Shown: positions 8,442 through 15,716 of the stretch, in pieces | How the letters are laid out: each line of letters opens with the position of its first letter | How positions within the stretch are numbered: position 1 is the stretch's first letter | Source of the DNA: CAYSXY01 sp964435165 | GTDB taxonomy: Bacteria; Pseudomonadota; Alphaproteobacteria; Rickettsiales; RI-342 | Direction: 5' to 3' | Length of the DNA: 18,900 nt | NCBI GenBank assembly: GCA_964435165.1 | Contig: CAYSXY010000042.1 | Span: 1 to 18,900, forward strand | Program-made: the position numbers and the translations under genes | Notes under the pieces: generated by a model | Told to the model about the DNA's origin: nothing | The model's input: the letters and a program-made list of their open reading frames with translations, nothing else | The model's database searches: none

Positions 8442-9059
8442 ATGTTTTGGGGTGTGTTTCGGCTGGTAATGGCGTTGTTGCTCTTGTCCTGGGCAGCAGG
8501 CTTCGGCTGGTATATCGCGCAGGTGCCAGTGCAGAAACCGGAAACTGAACGACAGACAGACGCCATTGTTGCGCTGACCGGTGGGCTTCTCCGCATTGGC
8601 GAAGCGCTGGATATATTGCTGGATGGCAAGGCGGAATGGCTGTTTATTTCAGGGGTTGGTGAGGGTATCACCATTGATGATATTCCCGAATTACAGTCTG
8701 AGCGGTTGGACGCAGAGATGCGCTCTCGCATCATGTTGGGGTATCAGGCGCAGGATACGTTTGGTAACGCAGAAGAAGTAGCCGCATGGTTGAGTCAGCA
8801 TCCGGAAATACAGGCGGTGCGTCTGGTCACAGCACATTATCATATGCCAAGGGCCTTGAGTTTTTTTGAAAAAAGACTGCCAACAGTAGACATTGTGCCA
8901 CATCCGGTATTTCCTCCGCAAGTGCCGGTGGATGAATGGTGGAAAAGTCCCGTGGCCCTACGCTATCTGGTCACGGAATATCACAAAAATATAGGCAGTA
9001 TTTATCAAGCCTATCAGGGAAAGGCAGCGACATCACCGGCAGATAAAACGGCGCCATGA
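8442..9059 (+). CDS. DUF218/YdcF-family membrane-anchored protein
   Basis: The 205-residue protein has one N-terminal membrane segment (about 5-24) followed by a DUF218 domain, the family of ElyC, SanA and YdcF linked to envelope integrity. Visible family features are A-I-V-A-L-T-G-G (41-48), L-F-I-S-G (67-71), T-F-G-N-A-E-E (106-112) and T-A-H-Y-H-M-P-R-A (130-138), the last two lining the presumed active pocket. The biochemical activity of the family is poorly defined. It starts three bases after ftsX and its TGA overlaps the plsC ATG by four bases, so all three genes are probably one transcript. Confidence 0.85.
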   Translation: MFWGVFRLVMALLLLSWAAGFGWYIAQVPVQKPETERQTDAIVALTGGLLRIGEALDILLDGKAEWLFISGVGEGITIDDIPELQSERLDAEMRSRIMLGYQAQDTFGNAEEVAAWLSQHPEIQAVRLVTAHYHMPRALSFFEKRLPTVDIVPHPVFPPQVPVDEWWKSPVALRYLVTEYHKNIGSIYQAYQGKAATSPADKTAP

Positions 9060-9775
9060 CAGCGTTACGCTCACTTGCCTTTAACCTGTTTTATGTGGGC
9101 TGGACGGTATTGCTCGGCATACCGGGAATCCCGATGTTATTTATCTCAACGCGCGCCGGCTGGTGGATCAGCGGCGTCTGGGTCAAAGGGTTGATGGGAG
9201 CGTTGCGCCTATGTTGCGGTATTCGCCATCATATTGAGGGTGCCGATCACCTGCATCAGGGCCCGGTGATTATTGCCTGCAAACATCAATCCGCATGGGA
9301 GACGCTGATCTTCCGCCTGTTGCTTGCCAAACCGGCCTATGTGATCAAAAAAGAGCTATTGCGTATTCCCATCTTCGGCCAATTTATGTGGAAGCTGGGG
9401 ATGGTCGCGATTGATCGCAGGCAAGGTGATCTGGCGCTGGATCATATTCGGCATCAGGCAAAACGCGTCCTTGATGAAGGCAGGTCCATCATCATATTTC
9501 CGGAAGGAACGCGCCGTGCCTATGGGGCTGCGCCGAAATACAAAAAACGTGGGTTGATGACGCTTTATGAAGCATTGGAGATTCCTATCGTGCCGGTGGC
9601 GCTCAACTCAGGTAAATTTTGGGGGCGCAATGCATTCCATAAGCACCCGGGTGTCATTCAGATGCAATGCCTGACGCCTATACCGGCCGGGTTGCCGCCA
9701 GAGCAGGCAGTAGAGCAAACCATTCACGCCATTGAACAAGGCGTCAACAGCTTAGCCTCAGATAGCAATAGATAG
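9056..9775 (+). CDS. plsC: PlsC, 1-acyl-sn-glycerol-3-phosphate acyltransferase
   Basis: The 239-residue membrane enzyme adds the second acyl chain to lysophosphatidic acid, giving phosphatidic acid for phospholipid synthesis. The N-terminal hydrophobic segment is about 10-32. Catalytic block I reads K-H-Q-S-A-W-E (76-82), so the usual H-x4-D is H77-x4-E82, a variant I associate with alphaproteobacterial PlsC. Block III is F-P-E-G-T-R (148-153) and block IV is P-I-V-P-V-A-L (177-183). It is coupled to the DUF218 gene. The final codons come from a 10-base tandem duplication (GATAGCAAT at 9761 and 9771), the second copy holding the stop. It converges with ftsE, ten bases away. Confidence 0.9.
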   Translation: MTALRSLAFNLFYVGWTVLLGIPGIPMLFISTRAGWWISGVWVKGLMGALRLCCGIRHHIEGADHLHQGPVIIACKHQSAWETLIFRLLLAKPAYVIKKELLRIPIFGQFMWKLGMVAIDRRQGDLALDHIRHQAKRVLDEGRSIIIFPEGTRRAYGAAPKYKKRGLMTLYEALEIPIVPVALNSGKFWGRNAFHKHPGVIQMQCLTPIPAGLPPEQAVEQTIHAIEQGVNSLASDSNR

Positions 9776-9779
9776 CAAT

Positions 9780-9797
9780 GAGGCGCTATTTCGCCTC
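9780..9797. terminator. Small hairpin between the convergent plsC and ftsE ends
   Basis: GAGGCG (9780-9785) and CGCCTC (9792-9797) form a 6-bp GC-rich stem with a 6-base loop spanning the ftsE stop. No long T-run follows on either side, so it is at most a weak, possibly bidirectional terminator. Confidence 0.3.
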
Positions 9798-10499
9798 GGC
9801 GTCCTTTTTCTTGCGCCGGGTAATCTTTCGCACCTTACCATCCTTCAGGCGATATTCCTGAAATCCCATGCGCTTGACCATCGGTTCATCATGCGTCGCG
9901 ACAACCACCGTCACCCCTTGCTTATTAAGTGCTTTGAGCAGATACATACATTTATCACTCATCTCCGGATCGAGATTGCCCGTCGGTTCATCGGCCAGGA
10001 TAATATCCGGCTTGGCGATGACGGCGCGGGCAATGGCAATTCGCTGTTTCTGACCGCCGGAGAGGGTTTCCGGCAATACCTGCCCATATGCGCCAAGGCC
10101 GATCCAATCGAGCATTTCCTGCGCGTGGTTTAACCGGGTGGGTTTATCCACATTGGCCACTTTAAGAGGCAGGGCAATATTCTCCAGCACACTTAAATGT
10201 GGCAGGAGGCGGAAATCCTGAAACACAAATCCGATCCGGCGGCGAAAGGCCGGAAGCGCCTCGGGAGAAATAGTGCTGGTCTCATTGCCGAGCAGGGTCA
10301 ACTGGCCTTGTTGTGGCCGTGTGGAAAGCGATAAAATACGCAGCAATGACGATTTGCCGGCGCCGCTGGCACCGGTCAGAAAGTAAAAAGAGCCCGTTGC
10401 CAGGGAGAGGGTGACATCTGTCAAAATCGGCTGATCCGCTTCGTAGCGTAGACCGATCTGGTCGCATTCAATAGCATTGGAGGTGGTGGTGGGGGACAT
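9786..10499 (-). CDS. ftsE: FtsE, ATPase of the FtsEX division complex
   Basis: This 237-residue ABC ATPase drives FtsX at the septum. It has Walker A G-A-S-G-A-G-K-S (43-50), Q-loop F-Q-D (93-95), signature L-S-G-G-Q-K-Q-R (146-153), Walker B I-I-L-A-D-E (166-171) and H-loop His203. The length and the basic C-terminus fit FtsE better than LolD. The frame is open to 10598, but ATG 10499 gives the expected domain start; its ribosome site is weak. A minor uncertainty is that LolD-type ATPases are close relatives. It stands alone on the minus strand, not paired with ftsX, and is divergent from the zinc-ribbon gene across about 120 bases that must hold both promoters. Confidence 0.85.
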   Translation of the reverse strand: MSPTTTSNAIECDQIGLRYEADQPILTDVTLSLATGSFYFLTGASGAGKSSLLRILSLSTRPQQGQLTLLGNETSTISPEALPAFRRRIGFVFQDFRLLPHLSVLENIALPLKVANVDKPTRLNHAQEMLDWIGLGAYGQVLPETLSGGQKQRIAIARAVIAKPDIILADEPTGNLDPEMSDKCMYLLKALNKQGVTVVVATHDEPMVKRMGFQEYRLKDGKVRKITRRKKKDAEAK

Positions 10500-10620
10500 C
10501 AAGCACTCATGACGTGAAAGAGGAATCAGCCGTAGCAAATCCTTTTCTTCGGAACAACTGCTTTTCTTCATCAGCGCTGGATGATAACATAATGCCACTT
10601 ACAGTAGGTCTATTCAGTCT

Positions 10621-11286
10621 ATGATTGTCACTTGTTCTGCCTGCAAGACACGTTTCGTGGTTAGTCCGTCGGCCATCGGCGACGAAGGTCGCCGTGTTCG
10701 ATGTGCCCGTTGCAGTCATACATGGTTTCAAACGCCCTCCGACGACATGCTGGAACCGGATGTGCTGGATCCAGGCAGTATGGAGTCTCCGCCCGAGCCG
10801 CCTCCCGTATCGGAGGTCACCTTGCCGGCGATCCACCGACAATATGTGACACCGGGATGGCTCAAAACAGTCAGTATCATGATGCTGCTGCTCTCACTGG
10901 TTGGAGGATTCATCGTCTTTGAATCGACACTTCGTCCGATGGGCCTGGGCAGCGTTTATGAGATGACCGGCATGGTGCAAACGGACGGGCTTGCACTGGA
11001 AGAGGTAGATATACAGGCGCTTCCGGCACGCCGTAAGATGCGCTATTTTGTCAGTGGCACCATCATCAACCATGCGCAGGATGTGCGCACTATTCCTGTT
11101 TTGCGCATTTCACTGACCGATTCGGACCTTGGCATGCTACATTCAAAAGATCTGGTGAGTGATGGCCGACGGCTGGAGCCGGGTGAATCTGTACCATTCA
11201 AAACACGCCTGGAGGGAAATCCGGCGCAGGTTGAATATGTGCTGCTTGATCTGGGCAATGCGGTGGAACTGTCACAACGTTATTAA
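10621..11286 (+). CDS. MJ0042-type zinc-ribbon membrane protein with DUF3426-like domain
   Basis: The 221-residue protein has an N-terminal zinc finger: Cys5-x2-Cys8 and Cys28-x2-Cys31, with R-V-R-C-A-R-C preceding H-T-W, as in the MJ0042 family. A Pro/Glu-rich linker (40-70) follows, then one membrane segment at about 82-101. The C-terminal beta-rich domain around Y-F-V-S-G-T-I-I-N (142-150) resembles DUF3426, in which paired beta strands follow a G-x-I-x-N motif. Function is unknown. I recall this gene type beside ftsE in alphaproteobacteria, which hints at an envelope or division role. A weak AGGT precedes the start. Confidence 0.8.
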   Translation: MIVTCSACKTRFVVSPSAIGDEGRRVRCARCSHTWFQTPSDDMLEPDVLDPGSMESPPEPPPVSEVTLPAIHRQYVTPGWLKTVSIMMLLLSLVGGFIVFESTLRPMGLGSVYEMTGMVQTDGLALEEVDIQALPARRKMRYFVSGTIINHAQDVRTIPVLRISLTDSDLGMLHSKDLVSDGRRLEPGESVPFKTRLEGNPAQVEYVLLDLGNAVELSQRY

Positions 11287-11309
11287 TCTTATAGCATCTA
11301 CACCAAATT

Positions 11310-11912
11310 ATGACTGCTCCCCGTCCATCTCCATTTGCTGATTCGAATCATTTGACCATCGATGGAACACAGATTGACGTATTGTTCGATGCCAACAGCA
11401 TAGCCGGGCGAGTCGAGACGTTAGCGGTTGAAATTGCCGATAGTTTTGATGGACGCGGCACGCCCCATATTGGCTTTGCCGTGGTGCCGCTACTGCGCGG
11501 TAGTTTTGTCTTTGCCGCGGATTTGGTGCGCTCCATGTCAGCTCATGGCCTGCACCCCGAGATCGATTTTTTGACGGTTTCCAGCTATGGTGATGGCACG
11601 GTTAGCTCGGGCCAGTTGACGCTTCACCGCGATTTGACACGTGATATTTCAGGAATGCATGTACTGCTGGTAGACGATATTCTCGAATCGGGTCGCACTC
11701 TGGCCTACGCGAAAGCGTATCTGGCAAAGCGTGGTGCGAAAACAGTATCGGTAGCGGTGTTATTACACAAGGAAGGCAAGGAAAAGGTCGACGTTAGTGC
11801 GGATTTTGTCGGTTTTCCTATCGACGATCAGTTTGTCGTCGGTTATGGGTTGGATCATGCGGGACGATTTCGCGAATTACCGTTCATTGGCGTGGTAGAT
11901 GCAGGCGCATAA
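11310..11912 (+). CDS. hpt: Hypoxanthine phosphoribosyltransferase-like protein
   Basis: The 200-residue type I phosphoribosyltransferase probably salvages hypoxanthine and guanine with PRPP in the cytoplasm. The PRPP loop is V-L-L-V-D-D-I-L-E-S-G-R-T-L (118-131), the flexible-loop S-S-Y-G sits at 91-94, and L-L-R-G-S (61-65) is the pyrophosphate-binding loop, where Hpt has a similar L-x-G-S. The C-terminal V-G-Y-G-L-D (177-182) is the Hpt motif that packs against the purine. The start is ATG 11310, 23 bases after the zinc-ribbon stop, with no strong ribosome site. The N-terminal 17 residues look like a short extension. Confidence 0.85.
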   Translation: MTAPRPSPFADSNHLTIDGTQIDVLFDANSIAGRVETLAVEIADSFDGRGTPHIGFAVVPLLRGSFVFAADLVRSMSAHGLHPEIDFLTVSSYGDGTVSSGQLTLHRDLTRDISGMHVLLVDDILESGRTLAYAKAYLAKRGAKTVSVAVLLHKEGKEKVDVSADFVGFPIDDQFVVGYGLDHAGRFRELPFIGVVDAGA

Positions 11913-11927
11913 GTGGAAAAGAACGGC

Positions 11928-11941
11928 GTTTGTCAACAAAC
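11928..11941. promoter_or_regulatory. Palindrome upstream of the fusion gene, candidate operator
   Basis: GTTTGT (11928-11933) and ACAAAC (11936-11941) are perfect 6-base arms around CA, 54 bases before ATG 11995. TTGTCA inside it could serve as a -35, with a poor -10 (TGATAT, 11955-11960) at 19-base spacing. TGTCA recurs 11 bases later (11931 and 11942), one helical turn. The 82-base gap otherwise holds only a weak purine-rich ribosome site just before the ATG. Confidence 0.35.
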
Positions 11942-11994
11942 TGTCACAACGATCTGATATGACCCGCCTATCGCAATAAGAACAAGAACAGAGA

Positions 11995-14073
11995 ATGCCA
12001 CAATATATTCATACGCAAGTCTTTAGTAAGGACTATCGCAAAGGCAGCGGCATCCCAGTTGTCTGGGTGGGTGCAGACGAAACGTCGAATGCAGATACAC
12101 GTCGTGACATCGCCATGAAATTTCAGGCCCCAAGCACAGTGTTTATGCGGCCAATGGATCAGCATCATCGATTTATGCTGGAATGTTATGCGCCAAATGG
12201 AAGTCTGTATGATGAATGTGGCGATGGGTATCTGGCAGCTGCCCGTGTGGCACTGGCTCACGCAGCCATCTACCAGCAATCCTCTATTGAGCTGGTGCCA
12301 GCGCGCGGTGGTAGCCCGGTCAAAGCGATGCGGCAGCAGGATAAGACGCAGTTACAGATGCAGCCGCCCGCCATCCGTGTGACTGGTGATGCACTACCCG
12401 TACGTCTCAAAGATGCCTTTGCTGCATTGCTCGGGCTGGATGCAGATATCTCCTGTCATTATGTCGGGCGAAGCGACCGTTATTATGGCTTGGTGATTGA
12501 AGGGCCATGTGCCGAGCAATATCTCCGCCAGCTCGATATGAATCCGGAATTTAACAACCAATTGCGCCGGCTTTTGCTGCAGGATGTTCTCTATAGCGAT
12601 GTGTTCGCCGAATTGCCGGCACCTGATGGGCTCCACGTCGCGGCGATCAATACGGAAACGATGAAGGTCACCGTGCGTTCATTCCTTCATCCGAAAGGCA
12701 TTGAGCGTGAAGTGCTCTGCGGTGCTGGCAATGTGCTGCTGGCACCGATGATTGCCAAAAAATTGGGACAGTCTTCCTATAACGTGCATACGCTGAACCC
12801 ACTGCTCGGGCAGCTTCGTCTGAGTGTTGAAGAAGGTGGCGCCGTGACGTTAGAAGCAGATACAGAGGTGATACAGGAGATGGCTCAGGCGGCACCGCTG
12901 GATGTGGCAACCGATCAGTTGCTGGATCGCGACAAAATAATGCAGGTGCTGAAGGAGTTGAAACAGGAAGTCATTGAGCCGTTTCAGCAGGTGCTGCATG
13001 AATCCGGTGGGCTGCCAGACATGACGCTGCTTATGCCGGATGATGCGGCATTGCGAACCCGTGTCCATCCGGTCAATCATCTGTTTGAACAGCTGGTCAG
13101 CGTGACGGAATTGGGCCTGACCTCCCAGGAAAGCGAGATGATTCTGGCGCATTTACGCGACGAACGACTGTTCAGCGATCTCTTTCACGGCTATCCCGCA
13201 GTGCGTGAGCGCTTTGCACATATGCTGGATTGGGTGCAGCAGGTAGCGTTGAGCGGTGAAAAGGCGATGGAATATCATTTCAGCCGCCGCTTGCAGGAGC
13301 ACCTCAAACAGCAGGCGGCGCCTGCTATGCAGATCAGCGCACCGCGCTGGCAGATACGTCGCTTTAGCACTATGTTATGTGCTATTGGCTTTCCGTATGA
13401 TACCTATCCGGACTTGGCCCGCTCAACGCAGCAGGTCATGGCCTCCAGCTTACAACGCGCTGGTTTCGTCAACCCACTTCCCCTCTATCGCGCAGAATCC
13501 CCCTATATGCTTGCCTTTACCGGTGGCGGGCCATTGCCGCTGGAAGCGTGGTACCTCCATCTGTTCAGCGGGACGGATATCGTAGTGCTGAATGATGATG
13601 CTGAGGCCGCCAGGGAAGCAGCCCAGGCAACCGAAGCACTGGAAAACGCTGGCATTTTACAACGCCGTGGAGCTGTGCGCATCTATCACCGCGGCGCACT
13701 GCCGGATCACGGTCTCTCAGTGCTGCGTTCGCACTCCAAAATGTTTTTAGGAACAGTCAGCACCTATTTTGACCAGCATCGTCAACAAACCGCATATATA
13801 ACACAGGCTGCAGGCGGAGCGATTCTGGCCCTGCGCAATGCGTCAAGCGGCCCGATGCAATTGCTCTATCCATCACTCACAGAGGCAGTCATTCAGAGCT
13901 GGGTGGGAGAAGGTGCCAGCTTCGCGCATACTGCTCCACCGCATATGGCGGGCCTGGCGCAGCAATTGTCGCAATCATCCTTAAATCACTGGGTATACAA
14001 TAATTACACTACCGTGTTGCTGGGTGACGGCCCGGCGCGCCAACGGTCGGATCAATCACGATCATATCATTAA
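11995..14073 (+). CDS. Fusion of a two-cysteine DapF/PhzF-fold racemase-like domain with nicotianamine synthase
   Basis: The 692-residue protein is cytoplasmic, with no signal or membrane segment. Residues 5-292 form a two-lobed DapF/PhzF-fold domain. Lobe 1 has D-E-C-G-D-G (73-78) and lobe 2 has L-C-G-A-G-N (241-246), so Cys75 and Cys242 occupy the positions of the paired catalytic cysteines of DapF and histidine racemase CntK. Residues 310-692 read as nicotianamine synthase: P-V-N-H-L-F-E-Q-L-V (359-368), E-K-A-M-E-Y-H-F-S (422-430), the SAM-site motif T-G-G-G-P-L-P-L (509-516), acidic N-D-D after the next strand (533-535), and L-L-Y-P-S-L (623-628). NAS enzymes move aminobutyrate from SAM onto an amine. 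Racemase plus NAS are the first two steps of staphylopine-type metallophore synthesis; performing both here is inferred. It starts 82 bases after hpt and converges with lysA. Confidence 0.85.
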   Translation: MPQYIHTQVFSKDYRKGSGIPVVWVGADETSNADTRRDIAMKFQAPSTVFMRPMDQHHRFMLECYAPNGSLYDECGDGYLAAARVALAHAAIYQQSSIELVPARGGSPVKAMRQQDKTQLQMQPPAIRVTGDALPVRLKDAFAALLGLDADISCHYVGRSDRYYGLVIEGPCAEQYLRQLDMNPEFNNQLRRLLLQDVLYSDVFAELPAPDGLHVAAINTETMKVTVRSFLHPKGIEREVLCGAGNVLLAPMIAKKLGQSSYNVHTLNPLLGQLRLSVEEGGAVTLEADTEVIQEMAQAAPLDVATDQLLDRDKIMQVLKELKQEVIEPFQQVLHESGGLPDMTLLMPDDAALRTRVHPVNHLFEQLVSVTELGLTSQESEMILAHLRDERLFSDLFHGYPAVRERFAHMLDWVQQVALSGEKAMEYHFSRRLQEHLKQQAAPAMQISAPRWQIRRFSTMLCAIGFPYDTYPDLARSTQQVMASSLQRAGFVNPLPLYRAESPYMLAFTGGGPLPLEAWYLHLFSGTDIVVLNDDAEAAREAAQATEALENAGILQRRGAVRIYHRGALPDHGLSVLRSHSKMFLGTVSTYFDQHRQQTAYITQAAGGAILALRNASSGPMQLLYPSLTEAVIQSWVGEGASFAHTAPPHMAGLAQQLSQSSLNHWVYNNYTTVLLGDGPARQRSDQSRSYH

Positions 14074-14086
14074 ATAATTTCAGTAT

Positions 14087-14127
14087 ATAGCCATTCACAT
14101 TAATGTTCATACAATCTGAATGGCTAT
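14087..14127. terminator. Hairpin with 11-bp perfect arms downstream of the fusion gene
   Basis: ATAGCCATTCA (14087-14097) pairs with TGAATGGCTAT (14117-14127) around a 19-base loop, starting 14 bases after the fusion-gene stop. No T-run follows, so it is a probable transcript-end or stabilising hairpin, not a textbook terminator. Confidence 0.5.
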
Positions 14128-14145
14128 GAGGCCGCGACTGCTGCC

Positions 14146-14163
14146 CGCGCCATAGTTGGCGCG
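14146..14163. terminator. GC-rich hairpin between the fusion gene and lysA
   Basis: CGCGCCA (14146-14152) and TGGCGCG (14157-14163) form a 7-bp stem with a 4-base TAGT loop. It lies in the middle of the 133-base convergent gap, 43 bases beyond the lysA stop. With the previous hairpin it probably separates the two converging transcripts. No T-run is present on either strand. Confidence 0.45.
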
Positions 14164-14206
14164 TAAGCCTTAGTGGGAAAAGCTACAGAAATGATGTGAA
14201 ACCATA

Positions 14207-15469
14207 TTATACCCAGTCCGGCAAGCGGTCGAGCCCAAGCAATTCCTCGTAGCTCTGGCGCGGCCGGATGACGGCATAGCAATCATCCTTGACCAGCACT
14301 TCCGGAATCAGGCGGCGGCTATTATAGGTTGACGCCATGACCGCGCCATAAGCACCGGCGCTTCGTAATGCAATGAGGTCATCCGCATTGACCGACGGCA
14401 ATGATTGCTGTTCTCCCAGAATATCTCCGGTTTCGCATACCGGGCCCACCAGGTCGGCAGTCATGGTTGTCTGGTTAACCGATGCGTCGATGGCCACCAC
14501 ATCATGATATGCATCATACAGTGCCGGGCGCATCAGATCATTCATGGCCGCGTCCACAATCACAAAATGGCGACTGCTGCCTTTTTTGACATAGAGCACC
14601 CGGCTGACAAGAATACCGGCATTGCCGGCAATCACCCGTCCCGGTTCAAACATCAGGCGGCATTCCAGCCCTGCGGTGGCTTCGCGGACAATACGTCCAT
14701 ATTCTTCCAGCGAGGGAGGGGATTCCGGCCCATATTGAATGCCAAAACCACCACCGAGATCGAGTGTCTCAATCCGGTGCCCGGCGGCGCGCATATCGAC
14801 AATAAAATCACGCACGCGTTGAAACGCATCGGCAAAAGGACGCATCTGTAATAACTGCGAGCCAATATGCACCGACACACCCTGCACCCGGATGTTGGGC
14901 AGTTCTGCGGCGCGATCATAGAGCTGCATCGCCTGGGGAATCTCAACACCAAATTTGCTTTCTTTCAACCCGGTGCTGATCTTGGCATGGGTCACCGGAT
15001 CAACATCGGGGTTAATACGAATTGCAATGGGGGCCGTAGCCTGCACATTGCCCGCCACCTCGTTGAGCAACTCCAGTTCCGGCGCTGATTCAACATTGAA
15101 CTGATAGATACCCTGCTCAAGCGCATAGGCCATTTCATCCCGCGCTTTGCCAATGCCGGAAAATACAATGCGCTCAGGGGGAATGCCGGCTGCGAGTGCC
15201 CGTCGTATCTCCCCTTCAGACACCACATCGGCACCGGCGCCAAGTGAGCCTAGCAATTGCAGCACGGCAAGGTTTGAATTGGCTTTGACGGCGAAACACA
15301 CCATCGCAAGCGGAGAGAGCCCCTCGAAGAGACTGGCGAATACGGTGTAGTGCCGGGTCAGGGTGGCACTGCTGTAGCAGTAAAACGGCGTGCCGATCAC
15401 CTCGGCAATATCGCTGACGGGCACTTGCTCGGCATGGAGCGTACCGTTTATATAGGTAAAATGATCCAT
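14207..15469 (-). CDS. lysA: LysA, diaminopimelate decarboxylase
   Basis: The 420-residue PLP enzyme converts meso-diaminopimelate to lysine. The PLP lysine is Lys62 in F-A-V-K-A-N-S-N (59-66). H-I-G-S-Q-L (201-206), G-G-G-F-G (239-243) for the PLP phosphate, E-P-G-R (275-278), and C-E-T-G-D (345-349) with Tyr374 for the substrate and dimer site are all present. Length is normal. The frame is open to 15616, but ATG 15469 gives the family start (M-D-H-F-T-Y), lies 13 bases after the lptM stop and has a GAG ribosome site. It is the last gene of argH-lptM-lysA and converges with the fusion gene. Confidence 0.95.
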   Translation of the reverse strand: MDHFTYINGTLHAEQVPVSDIAEVIGTPFYCYSSATLTRHYTVFASLFEGLSPLAMVCFAVKANSNLAVLQLLGSLGAGADVVSEGEIRRALAAGIPPERIVFSGIGKARDEMAYALEQGIYQFNVESAPELELLNEVAGNVQATAPIAIRINPDVDPVTHAKISTGLKESKFGVEIPQAMQLYDRAAELPNIRVQGVSVHIGSQLLQMRPFADAFQRVRDFIVDMRAAGHRIETLDLGGGFGIQYGPESPPSLEEYGRIVREATAGLECRLMFEPGRVIAGNAGILVSRVLYVKKGSSRHFVIVDAAMNDLMRPALYDAYHDVVAIDASVNQTTMTADLVGPVCETGDILGEQQSLPSVNADDLIALRSAGAYGAVMASTYNSRRLIPEVLVKDDCYAVIRPRQSYEELLGLDRLPDWV

Positions 15470-15482
15470 CGCATTCTCGTGA

Positions 15483-15716
15483 TTATCTGAATTCCCAGCG
15501 CCGCATCCGCTCCAGTTCCGCTTCCGGTGAGACATCGGGCTGCTCGCGCTGTGGAAGGGTAGGAGTCGTTGGCATTGCCGACTGTTCATCCGCTTGCGGC
15601 AAGGCTCTGGGTGCATCGGTATCGGCGACCTCTTCTTCAGGCAGTGTCAGGCTACCGCGAACACCGCAGCCGGCCAGCCAAATGACGACCAATAGCATGA
15701 TCCATCGCTGTGTCAT
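15483..15716 (-). CDS. lptM: LptM-like small lipoprotein
   Basis: The 77-residue lipoprotein has an N-terminal hydrophobic signal (4-14) and lipobox L-A-G-C (14-17), with Cys17 the lipidated residue. It continues G-C-G-V-R-G-S-L-T-L-P, the pattern of LptM (YifL), which assists maturation of the LptD-LptE lipopolysaccharide translocon in the outer membrane. The C-terminal part is Pro/Glu-rich and disordered. Its place between argH and lysA is where this gene type is often found. ATG overlaps the argH stop by four bases, and a strong AGGAGG lies eight bases before it, inside argH. Confidence 0.8.
   Translation of the reverse strand: MTQRWIMLLVVIWLAGCGVRGSLTLPEEEVADTDAPRALPQADEQSAMPTTPTLPQREQPDVSPEAELERMRRWEFR

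Noticed and set aside
9786..10499. LolD or another export ATPase instead of FtsE
   Set aside because: The family is close, but the length, the basic tail and neighbours typical of ftsE (zinc-ribbon gene, plsC, and ftsX nearby) favour FtsE.
11995..12870. Calling the N-terminal domain an ordinary DapF of lysine synthesis because lysA is close
   Set aside because: The N-terminal H-G-x-G-N-D-F motif of true DapF is missing, the match is nearer to PhzF and CntK types, and the domain is joined to nicotianamine synthase.
11995..14073. Phenazine biosynthesis (PhzF)
   Set aside because: The PhzF catalytic Glu, His and Asp positions that I could place are changed, and no other phenazine gene is present.
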